DNA of 17,347 nt from Pseudopyrenochaeta lycopersici (lineage: Eukaryota > Ascomycota > Dothideomycetes > Pleosporales > Pseudopyrenochaetaceae), in the NCBI GenBank assembly GCA_003313425.1, contig NHZP01000179.1, positions 1 to 17,347 on the forward strand, read 5' to 3'. The position numbers and the translations under genes are program-made. The notes under the pieces are model-generated. The model searched no databases. It had not been told where the DNA came from and was given only the letters and a program-made list of their open reading frames with translations. Below, in pieces: positions 1 to 8,685 of the stretch (the first letter of the stretch is position 1; each line of letters begins with the position of its first letter).

Positions 1-73
1 AACCCTAACCCTAACCCTAACCCTAACCCTAACCCTAACCTAACCCTAACCCTAACCCTAACCCTAACCCTAA
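1..73. repeat. Terminal telomere repeat array (CCCTAA)n
   Basis: Eleven CCCTAA units and one shortened unit (CCTAA at 39-43) run from base 3 to 73, preceded by AA. The C-rich strand reads inward, so base 1 is at or very near the physical left end of a chromosome. TTAGGG is the usual telomere repeat of filamentous fungi. The array ends at TAATCCACCC. At 73 bases it may be only the assembled part of a longer telomere. Confidence 0.97.
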
Positions 74-320
74 TCCACCCCCAACACCCCTCCCCCTTCT
101 CTCTTCTACCTCCTTTTCACTCTTTTCACCCTTTTAAACTCTTTTAAACACCCTCCCTCCAAAAAACTTCCCTTTACTTTACCTCTCTTTCTTCTAAACC
201 CCTAAACCTCTCTAACTCCCTCTACTTCCACCTACTTAACTACTCTCTTCTTAACTCTTCTTACTCCTTCCTCTCCTCCCCTTCTTCTTCTCTTACTTTA
301 CTACTCTCTACCTTTCTCTC

Positions 321-420
321 AAAACCCTAACCCTCTCTTTCTCTTAAAACCCTAACCCTCTCTCTCTCTTAAAACCCTAACCCTCTCTCTCTCTCAAAAC
401 CCTAACCCTTACCCTTACCC
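321..420. repeat. 25-bp tandem repeat with interstitial telomere core
   Basis: AAAACCCTAACCCTCTC starts at 321, 346, 371 and 396, a period of exactly 25 bases. Each unit holds 1.5 to 2 telomere repeats followed by a CT-rich tail. It resembles the arrays at 971-1040 and 2399-2440. Confidence 0.9.
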
Positions 421-780
421 TCCCTCTCCCTTACTCTCACTCTCCCTTACCCTCTACCTCTCTCTTACCCTTACCCTTACCCTCCCTCTCCCTCTCCCTT
501 ACCCTTACTCTTACTCTCCCTCACCCTTACTCTTACCTTCCCTCTCCCTTACCCTCCCTCTCCCTCACCCTCTACCTCTCCCTCACCCTCACTCCCCCTC
601 ACTCTTACCCTTACTCTTACTCTCCCTCTCCCTTACCCTTACCCTCCCTCTCCCTTACCCTTACTCTCCCTCACCCTCTACCTCTCCCTTACCCTCTCTC
701 TTACCCTCACTCTTACTCTCCCTCACCCTCTACCTCTCTCTTACTCTCCCTCATCCTTACCCTTACCCTCTCCCTCTTTC
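400..780. repeat. Degenerate telomere-like hexamer field (CCCTTA/CCCTCC/CCCTCA)
   Basis: The stretch is made of six-base steps such as CCCTTA, CCCTCC, CTCTCC, CTCTTA and CCCTCA in irregular order. These differ from the telomere unit CCCTAA by one or two bases. It reads as degenerate telomere repeats. A second, shorter field lies at about 2440-2520. Confidence 0.8.
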
Positions 781-970
781 TTTCTCCCTCCCTTTCCTAC
801 TCTTTACTCTTCCTTCTACCTTTCTAACAAAACTCTCTTCTCTTTTTCTTTACTTCTTCTACTTTTTTTCCTTACTCTTATCCTTTCTTCTCTTCTTTAC
901 TTTACTCTACTCTTCTTTTCTTCTACTTTCTCTCTTTACCTCTCTCTTTTTCCCCTACTCTCTTTCTCTT

Positions 971-1040
971 AAAACCCTAACCCTTTCCTCCTCTAAAACC
1001 CTAACCCTCTCCTCCTCTAAAACCCTAACCCTCTCCCTCT
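971..1040. repeat. 24-bp tandem repeat with interstitial telomere core
   Basis: AAAACCCTAACCCT begins at 971, 995 and 1019, a 24-base period. The spacers are CT-rich (TTCCTCCTCT and CTCCTCCTCT). It belongs to the same family as the 25-bp array at 321. Confidence 0.88.
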
Positions 1041-2042
1041 TTTCCTTTCTCCTACCCTCACTACCTTCTTTCTTAACCCTTTACTACTCTTCTAACTTCA
1101 CACCTACTTCTCCTACACCTTTAACTCCCTTTTAACTCTACTACAACCCCTTCTTTTTTTACCCTTTTCTCTCTTTTACTCCTCTCCTCTACTACCTAAC
1201 TCCCCCCCTCTCTTTTACCTCTCTTTCTTACCTTTTACCTCCCCTCTTTTTCTTTACCCCTACTTCCAACTCTTTACACCTTACCTTACTTGCTTACCCT
1301 CTCTTTCCTACTCTTTACCCTTTTCTTCTCCTTCCTCCCCCCTCTCCTTCTTCTCTATAACTCCTTCCTTTACCTTAAACTTAAACTTCTCTCTTCTTAC
1401 AACCCTAACCCTCCCTTTCTTACTCTACTACACTCTTACTCCTTTTAACCTCTCCCTCTCTTCCTTACTCTTTTCTTCCTTTTTAACTCTCCCTTTTACT
1501 TCTTAACAACCCTTTTCTTCCACCTCCTCTTCTCTTCCTCAACTTTTTCTTTTCTTTTTTACTTACTTTCCTCTTTTCTTCTTTTCTTCTTTTTACTCTT
1601 TTTCCTACTACCTTTACAACTTTACCTCTCTACTTTTTTTTTCCTCCTACTTTTCTTTACTTATTTTTTCACACTTCTACATACTCTCTACTCTCTTCTT
1701 TTTATAACCTACCTTCCTTTCTAAACTTCTTTTACTTTTTCTCTACCTCTTCTTCTAACTATTACCTTCCCTTTTTCCTCTACTTTTACTCTTCTTTTCT
1801 CTTTTTTAACTAACCCCCTTAACCTTTCCTACAACTCTAACCCTCTCCCTTACACTTTCTTCCCCCTTTTACTCTTTCCCTGCCTTTCTTACTACTCTAA
1901 CCCTTCTCAACCCCTACATCCCTTTACTTCTACTTTCTCTCCTCTACTCTTTACTCCTAACTCCTACCTCTCTTTTCTTTTCCTACTCTTCTTAAACCTC
2001 TACTTTTCCGCCTGTTTACCTCTCTTCCCTTACACTCTCTCC

Positions 2043-2044
<2 letters not shown>

Positions 2045-2095
<51 letters not shown>
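2045..2095. repeat. (CTT)17 microsatellite
   Basis: An uninterrupted run of CTT triplets covers 51 bases, that is GAA/AAG on the other strand. Long pure GAA/TTC tracts can form triplex DNA; here it lies inside the G-less pyrimidine strand. Confidence 0.95.
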
Positions 2096-2099
<4 letters not shown>

Positions 2100-2130
2100 C
2101 TGCCTTTTACTTCTACAACCCCAACTCTCC

Positions 2131-2232
2131 CAACTTCTACTCTCTCCCAACTTCTACTCTCTCCCAACTTCTACTCTCTCCTAACTTCTACTCTCTCCTA
2201 ACTTCTACTCTCTCCCAACTTCTACTCTCTCC
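2131..2232. repeat. 17-bp minisatellite, six units
   Basis: Six back-to-back 17-base units, (C/T)AACTTCTACTCTCTCC, begin at 2131, 2148, 2165, 2182, 2199 and 2216. They differ only at the first base (T in units four and five). The near identity points to recent expansion compared with the surrounding diverged repeats. Confidence 0.95.
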
Positions 2233-2398
2233 CTCCTTTCTTAAAAAACTAACCCTTCTTTTTCTTCTCTTTCTTTACTCTTTCCTTACTACCTTACTTT
2301 CTCTAAACACCTTACTTTTTCCTCATCCTTTTTTTACTCTTCTTTCTACTATTTAACTTCTCTCTCCCTCTCTCTAACCCCTTTCCCTTACTTCTCTT

Positions 2399-2540
2399 AA
2401 AACCTTAACCCTCTCCTTCTTCTAAAACCCTAACCCTCTCCTCCTCCCTCACCCTCACTCTTACTCTCCCTCACCCTCACTCTTACTCTCCCTCACCCTT
2501 ACTCTTACTCTCCCTCACCCTCTACTCTCTTTCTTTCTCC
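2399..2540. repeat. Second telomere-like repeat block
   Basis: AAAACC(C/T)TAACCCTCTCC begins at 2399 and 2424 and is followed by CCCTCA and CTCTTA type hexamers to about 2540. The order of elements matches 971-1040 plus 700-780. The block therefore looks like the start of a diverged duplication of the more distal subtelomere. Confidence 0.7.
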
Positions 2541-2599
2541 TCTCTTTCCTACCCTTTACTCCCACTTCTATCCTCCTTCTCCCTTTTCTATCTAACAAA

Positions 2600-3870
2600 A
2601 CTCTCTTCTCTTTTTAAACTCTTTCTCTCTTAAACTAACCCTTCTCTATTTCTACTTTTTTTTTACTCTTCTCTCTTTTCTCCTTTACTTTACTATACAC
2701 TTCTTTTTACCTTCTCTCTTTAACTTACTCCTTTTCCCCTACTCTCTACTTTTCCCTACTTTTCCCTCTCTAAACCTTACTCTCTTTCTCTCAAAACCAT
2801 AACCCTCTCTTTTTTACCCTCTCCCTCTCCCTTACTCTCTTCTCAAACCATAACCCTCTTTTCTTCTATTTACTCTTTTCTTACTAAACTTATCCTTTTA
2901 CTCTTTCCTCTTTTTCCTTCTCCTTTTTTTACTCTTCTCTTACTCTTCTTTTCTCTTTTTTCTACGACTTTTACAACTTTACCCCTCTACTTTTCTTTAC
3001 TTTCTCTCTCACACTTGCACCTACTCTCTACTTACTTTTTTCCTTCCTCTTCTCTTCTTCTCTACTCTACTTTCTCTACTCTCTCCTTTTTACAACTTAC
3101 CTCCCTTGTTAAACTTCTTTTACTTTCTCTCTACTTCTCCTTCTAACTCTTACCTTCCCTTTTCCCTCTACTTTTAACCTTCTTTTCTCTTTCCTGCAAC
3201 TCTTTTTCTTTTCTCTTTTTTCTCTTTCAACTTACCTTCTTATCCTTTCCTACGACTCTAACTCTTTTAACCTTCCAAACCCTTACTCTTACACTCTCTC
3301 AACCTCTTTCCCCTCTTCTAACACTTACTACCTTTTCTTTCCTCCTCTTCTTCTCTTTTCTTCTCTTTAACCTTCCCCCTTACCTCTTTCTTTTAACTCT
3401 AACCCTCTCCCCTACCCTTCTACGCCCCTACAACCCTCACTTCTACTTTCTCCCTTACCCTCTACCTCTCCCTTACTCTCTTCTTTCTTTATAACCCTCT
3501 TTTAACTACTAAACTACTCTTTTCTTCTACTTACTCTTACCCTTTTTGCCTTTCTTCTTTTCTTACCAAACTAACTCGTTTTACCACTTTACCCTTTCCT
3601 TCTTCTATTTTTACTCTTATCTTACTCTTCTTTTCTCTTCTTTCTCTTCTTCTCTTTTCTCCTACTCTACTTTCTCTACTCTCTCTACCTTCTCCTGTTT
3701 TCTCTACTTACCTCCCTTTCACAACTTTTTTAACTTCATCTTTACCTGTCCTCCCAACTCTCACCGCCCTTTTCTCTTCTCTACAACTCTCTTCTCCCTT
3801 TTTTTCGCTTTTAACATTCCCCTTTACCTCTTTCCTACCACTCTAACCTTCTCTTTACCTCTAAAACCCT
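2600..3870. repeat. Diverged large subtelomeric duplications
   Basis: Long ordered similarity is visible by eye. TCTAACAAAACTCTCTTCTC occurs near 820 and again near 2590. The string of words around 1610-1800 (ACAACTTTACC, CACACTT, AACTTCTTTTACTTT) recurs around 2970-3180. A third, more diverged copy with shared words (TACTCTACTTTCTCTACTCT) lies near 3660. Exact borders cannot be set by eye. Confidence 0.6.
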
Positions 3871-3899
3871 AATCCTCATTTCTTCGCCTTCTTCCCCTG

Positions 3900-5064
3900 C
3901 AATCTACTTTATTAAAACATTATACTTTTTCCTAATCTGCCTTACTTTAAAACCTAAACCTTCTTTTACTAATATAATCCAAACTCTTCTTTCTACTTTA
4001 TATCCTTACCAACCCGCTGTGTTCGGCTTCTTTTCCTGCACGGACGGGCTCACCGCCTAACCCTTCATTTCTCCTACACCGGACGGTTTCCCCTCTTCTT
4101 CTCCTTTCCTCTTACACTAACTGGCTACCTGCCTTGTTCGTCTTCTCTACGGGCCTCTTCTCTACGGCTACAACATACTACTGAACGGGTCGGGGCTACC
4201 TTTCTGATTTCGGTTCCGGCCCGAACGGAACTTTACTATTCCTTACTACTCCCAAATTCCGTCCCTGACGGCGCCGGAACTCCTCCTACCTGCACCTAAC
4301 GTCTACCTACTGTCCGCCCACTCTCTACCTTCTTACCTTGCTTCTGCAACCCTTTCTTGCCCTCCATCCTTGCTGCCCTCTCCACCCTACCTTACTTACC
4401 CCTGTTTTTTATATCGCTTTGTTGCCCGTAACTTCCGCCCCTGCTGGGGCCGGAACTTACCCTACCTTTTACGCCTCCCCTTCTATTACACCCTACGGGT
4501 TTCCTCTGCCCTTCGGGTTCGGGTACCCCTTCTCTCCCTCTTTCCCCTCCTTTCTTCTTATGACACCTTACGGGCCCAAACCCCCATCCCTCTGTTACGC
4601 TCCGCGTTCTGCACCGGACGGGTTACCTCTCCCCTGGGATTCTTATACGGGCATTCCCCTCCTCTCCTTTAAATCTCTTTCCCTCCCTTCATTCAACTCT
4701 TCAAATCTCTCTCCCTCCCTTATTTAACTACTCCATACAATCCTTGTACGGACGTCCAACTTCTCCTGTAAATTCTTATACGGGCATCCCACTTCTCTCT
4801 GCAATCCTTGTACGAACATCTACCTTCTCCCCTAAATCCTTGTACGGGCTTCCCTCTACTCCCCTGCAAATTCTTGTACGGGTGTTTACGTCTTCCCTGG
4901 GATTATTGTACGGGCATTAACCCCAACTCTTATCAAATAACTATCAAAAACACTCCTTACACCCTTACAAACCCTGTACTGCTACTGCCTCTATTACGTT
5001 ATACTGTACTGTTTTGAAAATGTCACTCCGGATCCCACTGGGGTCTCATGCCACTCACGTGACC
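3900..5064. other. Degenerate minisatellite field with TACGGGC core, no gene
   Basis: G appears here at normal frequency. The word ACGG recurs at irregular spacing from 4040 on, as GGACGGG, CTACGGG, TTACGGG, GAACGGG and TATACGGGC, in a T/C-rich background. An open frame at 4338-4727 is rich in Pro, Leu and Ser with repeats and matches no family I know; I treat it as noncoding. The region is downstream of the minus-strand helicase gene, so it may hold its 3' UTR. Confidence 0.7.
4738..4916. repeat. 32-bp tandem minisatellite, core TTGTACGGGC
   Basis: The core TT(G/A)TACG(G/A) begins at 4744, 4776, 4808, 4840, 4874 and 4906, giving steps of 32, 32, 32, 34 and 32 bases. Each core is preceded by AAT(C/T)C or a variant, and CT-rich filler separates them. 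An outlying unit sits at 4643 and weaker ones lie further out. Confidence 0.88.
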
Positions 5065-8000
5065 CTAACCCTTCAAACACCCAACAATCCTCCCAATAAT
5101 CCAACTCAACTTGTTCCCTTCAATCCCTCCCCATCGCTTCCTCCCGCTCCCCCATTGCACGATCGCCCGGAATGTCCCCCCAACAACCTCGTCCTCGTCC
5201 TCCTCGTCCTCCTCGTCCTCCTCAAACCCCAACCCCCCCGCAACCCCATCCTCTTTTATCGCCCCGTGAAAAAACTCCGGAACCTTAAACACCTCCCGCA
5301 TTAACGCCACTACCAATGTCTTCATCAACACGCCCTCGTACTGACATCTTCTCCCTGCCTTTTTTCTGTACCCCCCATCCATGATATCCATCTCAAAACT
5401 CCTGCATAACGCCTGCGGCAATTTACAATCATAACAACATGAAAACTTAACATAAATCCAATCCTTCTGGAACCTCTCGCACCCTTCTCGCGCGTTCTCC
5501 GCCTGCTCGTGAACGCAATCCTCCAACTCATGTCCCCTTCCATCTTCCCCCCACGCCCGGCACAACTGACACCCTACCCGCCACTCCTCCATCAACTCCA
5601 CCAATGCCTCCACCTCTGCTGCTTCTCTGCACTGCCGCTCCATCTCTTGCTCCGCCAACCATTTCCGCCCCCTGCCCTGCTGCTCAAACTCCATCTTTTC
5701 TGCTGTCACCCACTCCTCTTCCTGCGCCCTCCCTACCCCTGGCCTCGCGCAACGTTGACACCGCTCCTCATCCTCCTCGCACTCCCACCGCGTGTCCACC
5801 CCATCCACTCCATCCGCCCCATCCATCGCCTGGTCAATCACCTTCCGCATACACCCCTCTCCCGCAATCAAATCCTGCATCTCTGCCTCCACGTCCTTGC
5901 CAAACTTACCATACACCCTCCCTTGTCGTGTTTTCCGATACCCTCGCATGATGATTGCCTCACTCGGCTTACCATCACGCCCTGCCCGGCCACTTTCTTG
6001 TGCGTAATGCCGCATCTTGCGGATTGTGCCTATGTGAACTACCGCGCGGATCGTCGGCGCATCGATCCCTAACCCTAACGCGTTGGTCGCTGTGAACACC
6101 TGCTGTTGTCCACTGGTTAATTGTTTGACAATCTCCTTCTTCTCTTCGATACTGCCAACTTCCCGATGGTAACAAACGGCCCCTAACTTCTTGGCCATGT
6201 CTTTTGTTCGCTTCACTAAACCGCAATACACAACAACCTGGCCGGGCAACGGGTACTTATTCTTCAAATCCTCCACCAAATGCTGGACTGCTTGCTGCTC
6301 GTCGGCTGTGTCGTACGCATGTACTCGATATCGGATGTTCTTACGCGTCGTCTGTCCGCGGAACCACTGGCACTGCCTCTTGGACGGTAATCCCATCACG
6401 TCGATGAACTGCTGCTCTTCGCTGGGCCGCAATGTCGCCGTTAAATACACCATCTGTGTCTCCACTCGAACCAAACTTCTCAACTTCAACATCCGGCTAC
6501 GGAAACCGTCCAACGAATCTAATACGGCATGACACTCGTCCACCACAATCCGATCCAAACGTCCTATCAACCGCTGTCGGGTGATGTAATCGCCAAACAT
6601 CTCGCCCACCGCTGCCTCGGGCGTTACAAACATGACTTGCGCGGACTCGTGCGGCCGTCGACTGTTCCATTCTGCACTGACAATGCCCAACTGCTCGCAC
6701 CGCTCTTTCATGTCGAACCGCAATGCAACCAACGGAACAATCACGATCGTCACCCCGGTGGACACCGACGCTGGCAACATGAACAACACGCTCTTGCCGG
6801 CCCCTGTGCCCATGATGGCTACTACTGGGCTCTTGTGCTGCATAATCGCTTGGATGGCTGGCCTTTGGACGCTGCGGAATTCGGCCTGGTCCCCCAACAA
6901 ATTCTTCAACTCGGCGTCTACGTCCACCAACCGCATCATCTTCCACCGACGGTATTCTTCCTCTACTGCTTCTTTACGGGCTGCTGCTGCCTGCGTGCCT
7001 TTCCGCGGTTTCATCGACATGGTGGACGGAATCTGCAAAAACGCATGCCACTCCATGCTGGCCAAACGTAACCCGACCCTCTTCGCCTCGACGCTGAACA
7101 TGGCCTCCGTGACGGGTCGTCCGTATATGCCGCCGGCCATGCGGCTGCCGTGACCTGTCTGGATGTCGAAAAACTCATCTTCGTTTTCTGAACCGTCACT
7201 GTCCTCGTCGGCGTCTAAAAATGCCTTGACCGCGGCCCGGTTGTGAATGTATCGACGGTACATCGCCTTGGTGCCATGTCTCCACGCCTGCACATTTAAC
7301 TTGACACCCATATGCGGCAACGATGCTTTCTGCATCGCGTGCTTGACCCGGTTGGTGTTCCACAACTCTATGGGGCGCTGCTGGTCGTCTGGTTGCTCTG
7401 TATCGTCACCCGACTCGGCCCCCTCTTCCCACGAATCCTGGCTCGCTCGACCGACGCTGCGGCATCTGCTGTCTCTCTTTGCGCTCTTGCTGCGGCACTG
7501 GACGCTCTCGGCACCGCGTCTTCTTTTCCTCTCGGGTTTCTGCCAACCCTGCTCCGGCTGGGGCTCCCACATATATGCGCTCGTGTCTACCGCCTTGCCA
7601 CGAACCGCCCCCTCGATCTGGTGCCAAAACGGGCTGGCGAACCACAAATAATAAACGACTAATTCGCCTACTTCGCGTGGTAAATATCGGTGGATTACTT
7701 TACCGTTGCCTGACTGTCCGATATTCTTGTGATATTTGGTAACAAACACTACCAACCCATCTTCGATAAAAATTCCTCGACTGTCACCATTCGCGCTATT
7801 TTTGTATTTGACCGTCACCAACTCCGTCGCCCGCGCTGGTGCACCTCCTGTCATATGGACTAACGCTGCCAACTTGTGTCGGGCTTCTTTCATGGCTTGC
7901 CCGTATGCCTGTATGCGGTCCCGTAACCACACCACGCTTCCACCTCTGGGTAACGCCGCCCGTGTCACCTCAACGTCGATAAAACTATTTTGTATGGCCT

Positions 8001-8685
8001 TTTCCTTCTGTACCCGCTGCGCTAACCACTGCTTGGGATCATCTACGCTTGTGGCATTTTTGTTGCGCGGGTCTTCCATGAAACTCCACCCAACCCGCTG
8101 CTCGGCTGCATTGTCGACCAACCTTGCCCAATCGATGACTGGCAACGCCGTTGTGTCTTTGGCTATCGCGCCCTCGTCGTCTATCTGCAACAACATTAAA
8201 TCCCTTACAATCTGTTGTCGTGTGCTGGCCATTGTGCCGTGGATCATCGACCGCATTTGCGGCATGCTGAACCGGATGTTACGGTACAACAACGTATCGC
8301 CGTTCCAATCGACCACTCCCTCTGCGTTCGTGTTGTACCGGATGTGGAATCCAAATGCCTTCAACCGCTGTATATAATCAATGGGCGTTGGCTTGCCATT
8401 GTAATCGGTCAACGTCATAAACCGCTGGGCCATCTCCTGCACCAAATGGAAATGGCTTGGTGCCATGGCTTTTGCATCTTCTGCTCCCCAACCCTCGGCC
8501 ATTAACTTGCCTACTTCTTGCTGCCGCAACTGGGTCGACTTGTACAACACCAACATGCGTGATGTGTTGACGATGGCGGCCTGCTTGGGCGTGTATACCA
8601 ACGGGCTCAACCAACCGTCCTCGGCGCTGATCCCCAACACGGCCATACCACTGATCAACGCGCTCGTGTACTCACTGTCGCCCAA
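5065..8685 (-). CDS. Telomere-linked RecQ-type helicase with tyrosine-recombinase-like domain (3' ORF of split gene)
   Basis: This 1206-residue frame belongs to the fungal telomere-linked OrsD-helicase family. Residues 268-525 read as a tyrosine-recombinase core. R285 lies in ARATEL, K317 and K320 in VTKYHK, R469 in QAWRHG, and H512 and Y521 in TGHGSRMAGGIYGR. A basic stretch at 383-408 may be a nuclear signal. The RecQ-type helicase follows: Q607, Walker A GTGAGKS (626-632), DECH (716-719), LTAT (748-751), VVVYCG (817-822), ALGLGID (869-875) and QESGRAGRDG (896-905). The tail has Cys pairs (976/979, 1039/1042, 1084/1087/1094) and an acidic run at 1155-1166. Helicase and nuclear roles are inferred from family. 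There is no ATG at 8685: the first codon is TTG and a stop lies just upstream. The first in-frame ATG is at 8646. The frame most likely continues the upstream OrsD ORF across a T7 run. Confidence 0.9.
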   Translation of the reverse strand: MGDSEYTSALISGMAVLGISAEDGWLSPLVYTPKQAAIVNTSRMLVLYKSTQLRQQEVGKLMAEGWGAEDAKAMAPSHFHLVQEMAQRFMTLTDYNGKPTPIDYIQRLKAFGFHIRYNTNAEGVVDWNGDTLLYRNIRFSMPQMRSMIHGTMASTRQQIVRDLMLLQIDDEGAIAKDTTALPVIDWARLVDNAAEQRVGWSFMEDPRNKNATSVDDPKQWLAQRVQKEKAIQNSFIDVEVTRAALPRGGSVVWLRDRIQAYGQAMKEARHKLAALVHMTGGAPARATELVTVKYKNSANGDSRGIFIEDGLVVFVTKYHKNIGQSGNGKVIHRYLPREVGELVVYYLWFASPFWHQIEGAVRGKAVDTSAYMWEPQPEQGWQKPERKRRRGAESVQCRSKSAKRDSRCRSVGRASQDSWEEGAESGDDTEQPDDQQRPIELWNTNRVKHAMQKASLPHMGVKLNVQAWRHGTKAMYRRYIHNRAAVKAFLDADEDSDGSENEDEFFDIQTGHGSRMAGGIYGRPVTEAMFSVEAKRVGLRLASMEWHAFLQIPSTMSMKPRKGTQAAAARKEAVEEEYRRWKMMRLVDVDAELKNLLGDQAEFRSVQRPAIQAIMQHKSPVVAIMGTGAGKSVLFMLPASVSTGVTIVIVPLVALRFDMKERCEQLGIVSAEWNSRRPHESAQVMFVTPEAAVGEMFGDYITRQRLIGRLDRIVVDECHAVLDSLDGFRSRMLKLRSLVRVETQMVYLTATLRPSEEQQFIDVMGLPSKRQCQWFRGQTTRKNIRYRVHAYDTADEQQAVQHLVEDLKNKYPLPGQVVVYCGLVKRTKDMAKKLGAVCYHREVGSIEEKKEIVKQLTSGQQQVFTATNALGLGIDAPTIRAVVHIGTIRKMRHYAQESGRAGRDGKPSEAIIMRGYRKTRQGRVYGKFGKDVEAEMQDLIAGEGCMRKVIDQAMDGADGVDGVDTRWECEEDEERCQRCARPGVGRAQEEEWVTAEKMEFEQQGRGRKWLAEQEMERQCREAAEVEALVELMEEWRVGCQLCRAWGEDGRGHELEDCVHEQAENAREGCERFQKDWIYVKFSCCYDCKLPQALCRSFEMDIMDGGYRKKAGRRCQYEGVLMKTLVVALMREVFKVPEFFHGAIKEDGVAGGLGFEEDEEDEEDEDEVVGGTFRAIVQWGSGRKRWGGIEGNKLSWIIGRIVGCLKG
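5836..6888 (-). other. RecQ-like SF2 helicase domain
   Basis: All SF2 motifs are present in order, from the Q motif FRSVQRPAIQAI to the arginine-finger motif QESGRAGRDG. Walker A Lys is encoded at 6793-6795 and the box is DECH, the RecQ-type variant of DEAH. The motif V and VI residues match RecQ helicases. No catalytic residue appears lost. Confidence 0.93.
7111..7884 (-). other. Tyrosine-recombinase-like catalytic core inside the helicase ORF
   Basis: The order matches the phage-integrase fold. Box I is MTGGAPARATEL, with Arg at 7831-7833. A predicted beta hairpin follows (GIFIEDGLVVFVTKYHKN). A KVIHRYLPREVGELVVYYL segment is typical of the helix leading to box II. Box II reads NVQAWRHGTKAM, with Gln where the first His of HxxR usually sits. 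Last comes TGHGSRMAGGIYGR, with the nucleophile candidate Tyr at 7123-7125. The decayed second copy shows the same order. A charged insert of about 90 residues separates the hairpin segment from box II. DNA cleavage activity is inferred, not shown. Confidence 0.72.

Larger units (their letters stand above)
74..3900. other. Gene-free, nearly G-less pyrimidine-rich subtelomere
   Basis: The + strand is almost entirely C, T and A. No G occurs before base 1292, and only a handful occur before base 3000 (for example 1882, 2010, 2014, 2102, 2966). Dominant words are CTCTCCCT, CCCTTA, TTACTC and CTTCTT. Telomere-like words (AAACCCTAACCCT) recur throughout. Open frames here lack the codon variety of a gene and follow from the low complexity. 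I see no coding region, promoter or RNA gene. Confidence 0.9.

Noticed and set aside
3546..3872. 108-residue + strand ORF in the pyrimidine-rich region
   Set aside because: Its product is almost only Phe, Ser, Leu, Thr, Tyr and Pro because the DNA lacks G. It is a by-product of composition.
1..3900. CRISPR array or prokaryotic repeat locus
   Set aside because: Repeats are short, direct, contiguous and of low complexity, without unique spacers, and the context is a eukaryotic chromosome end.
4338..4727. 129-residue + strand ORF in the minisatellite field
   Set aside because: It overlaps degenerate TACGGGC repeats and reads as low-complexity Pro/Leu/Ser, with no family motif and a second open frame over the same bases.
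5509..6072. 187-residue + strand ORF
   Set aside because: It lies antisense inside the helicase ORF, whose motifs are unmistakable; the + strand product is a Pro/Leu/His-rich shadow.
7736..8377. 213-residue + strand ORF opposite the recombinase-like domain
   Set aside because: Antisense shadow of the minus-strand gene; no recognisable motif.
8683..8685. TTG as a true start for the helicase ORF
   Set aside because: Eukaryotic nuclear genes rarely start at TTG. The position coincides with the T7 run where the OrsD frame breaks, so a split gene explains it better.
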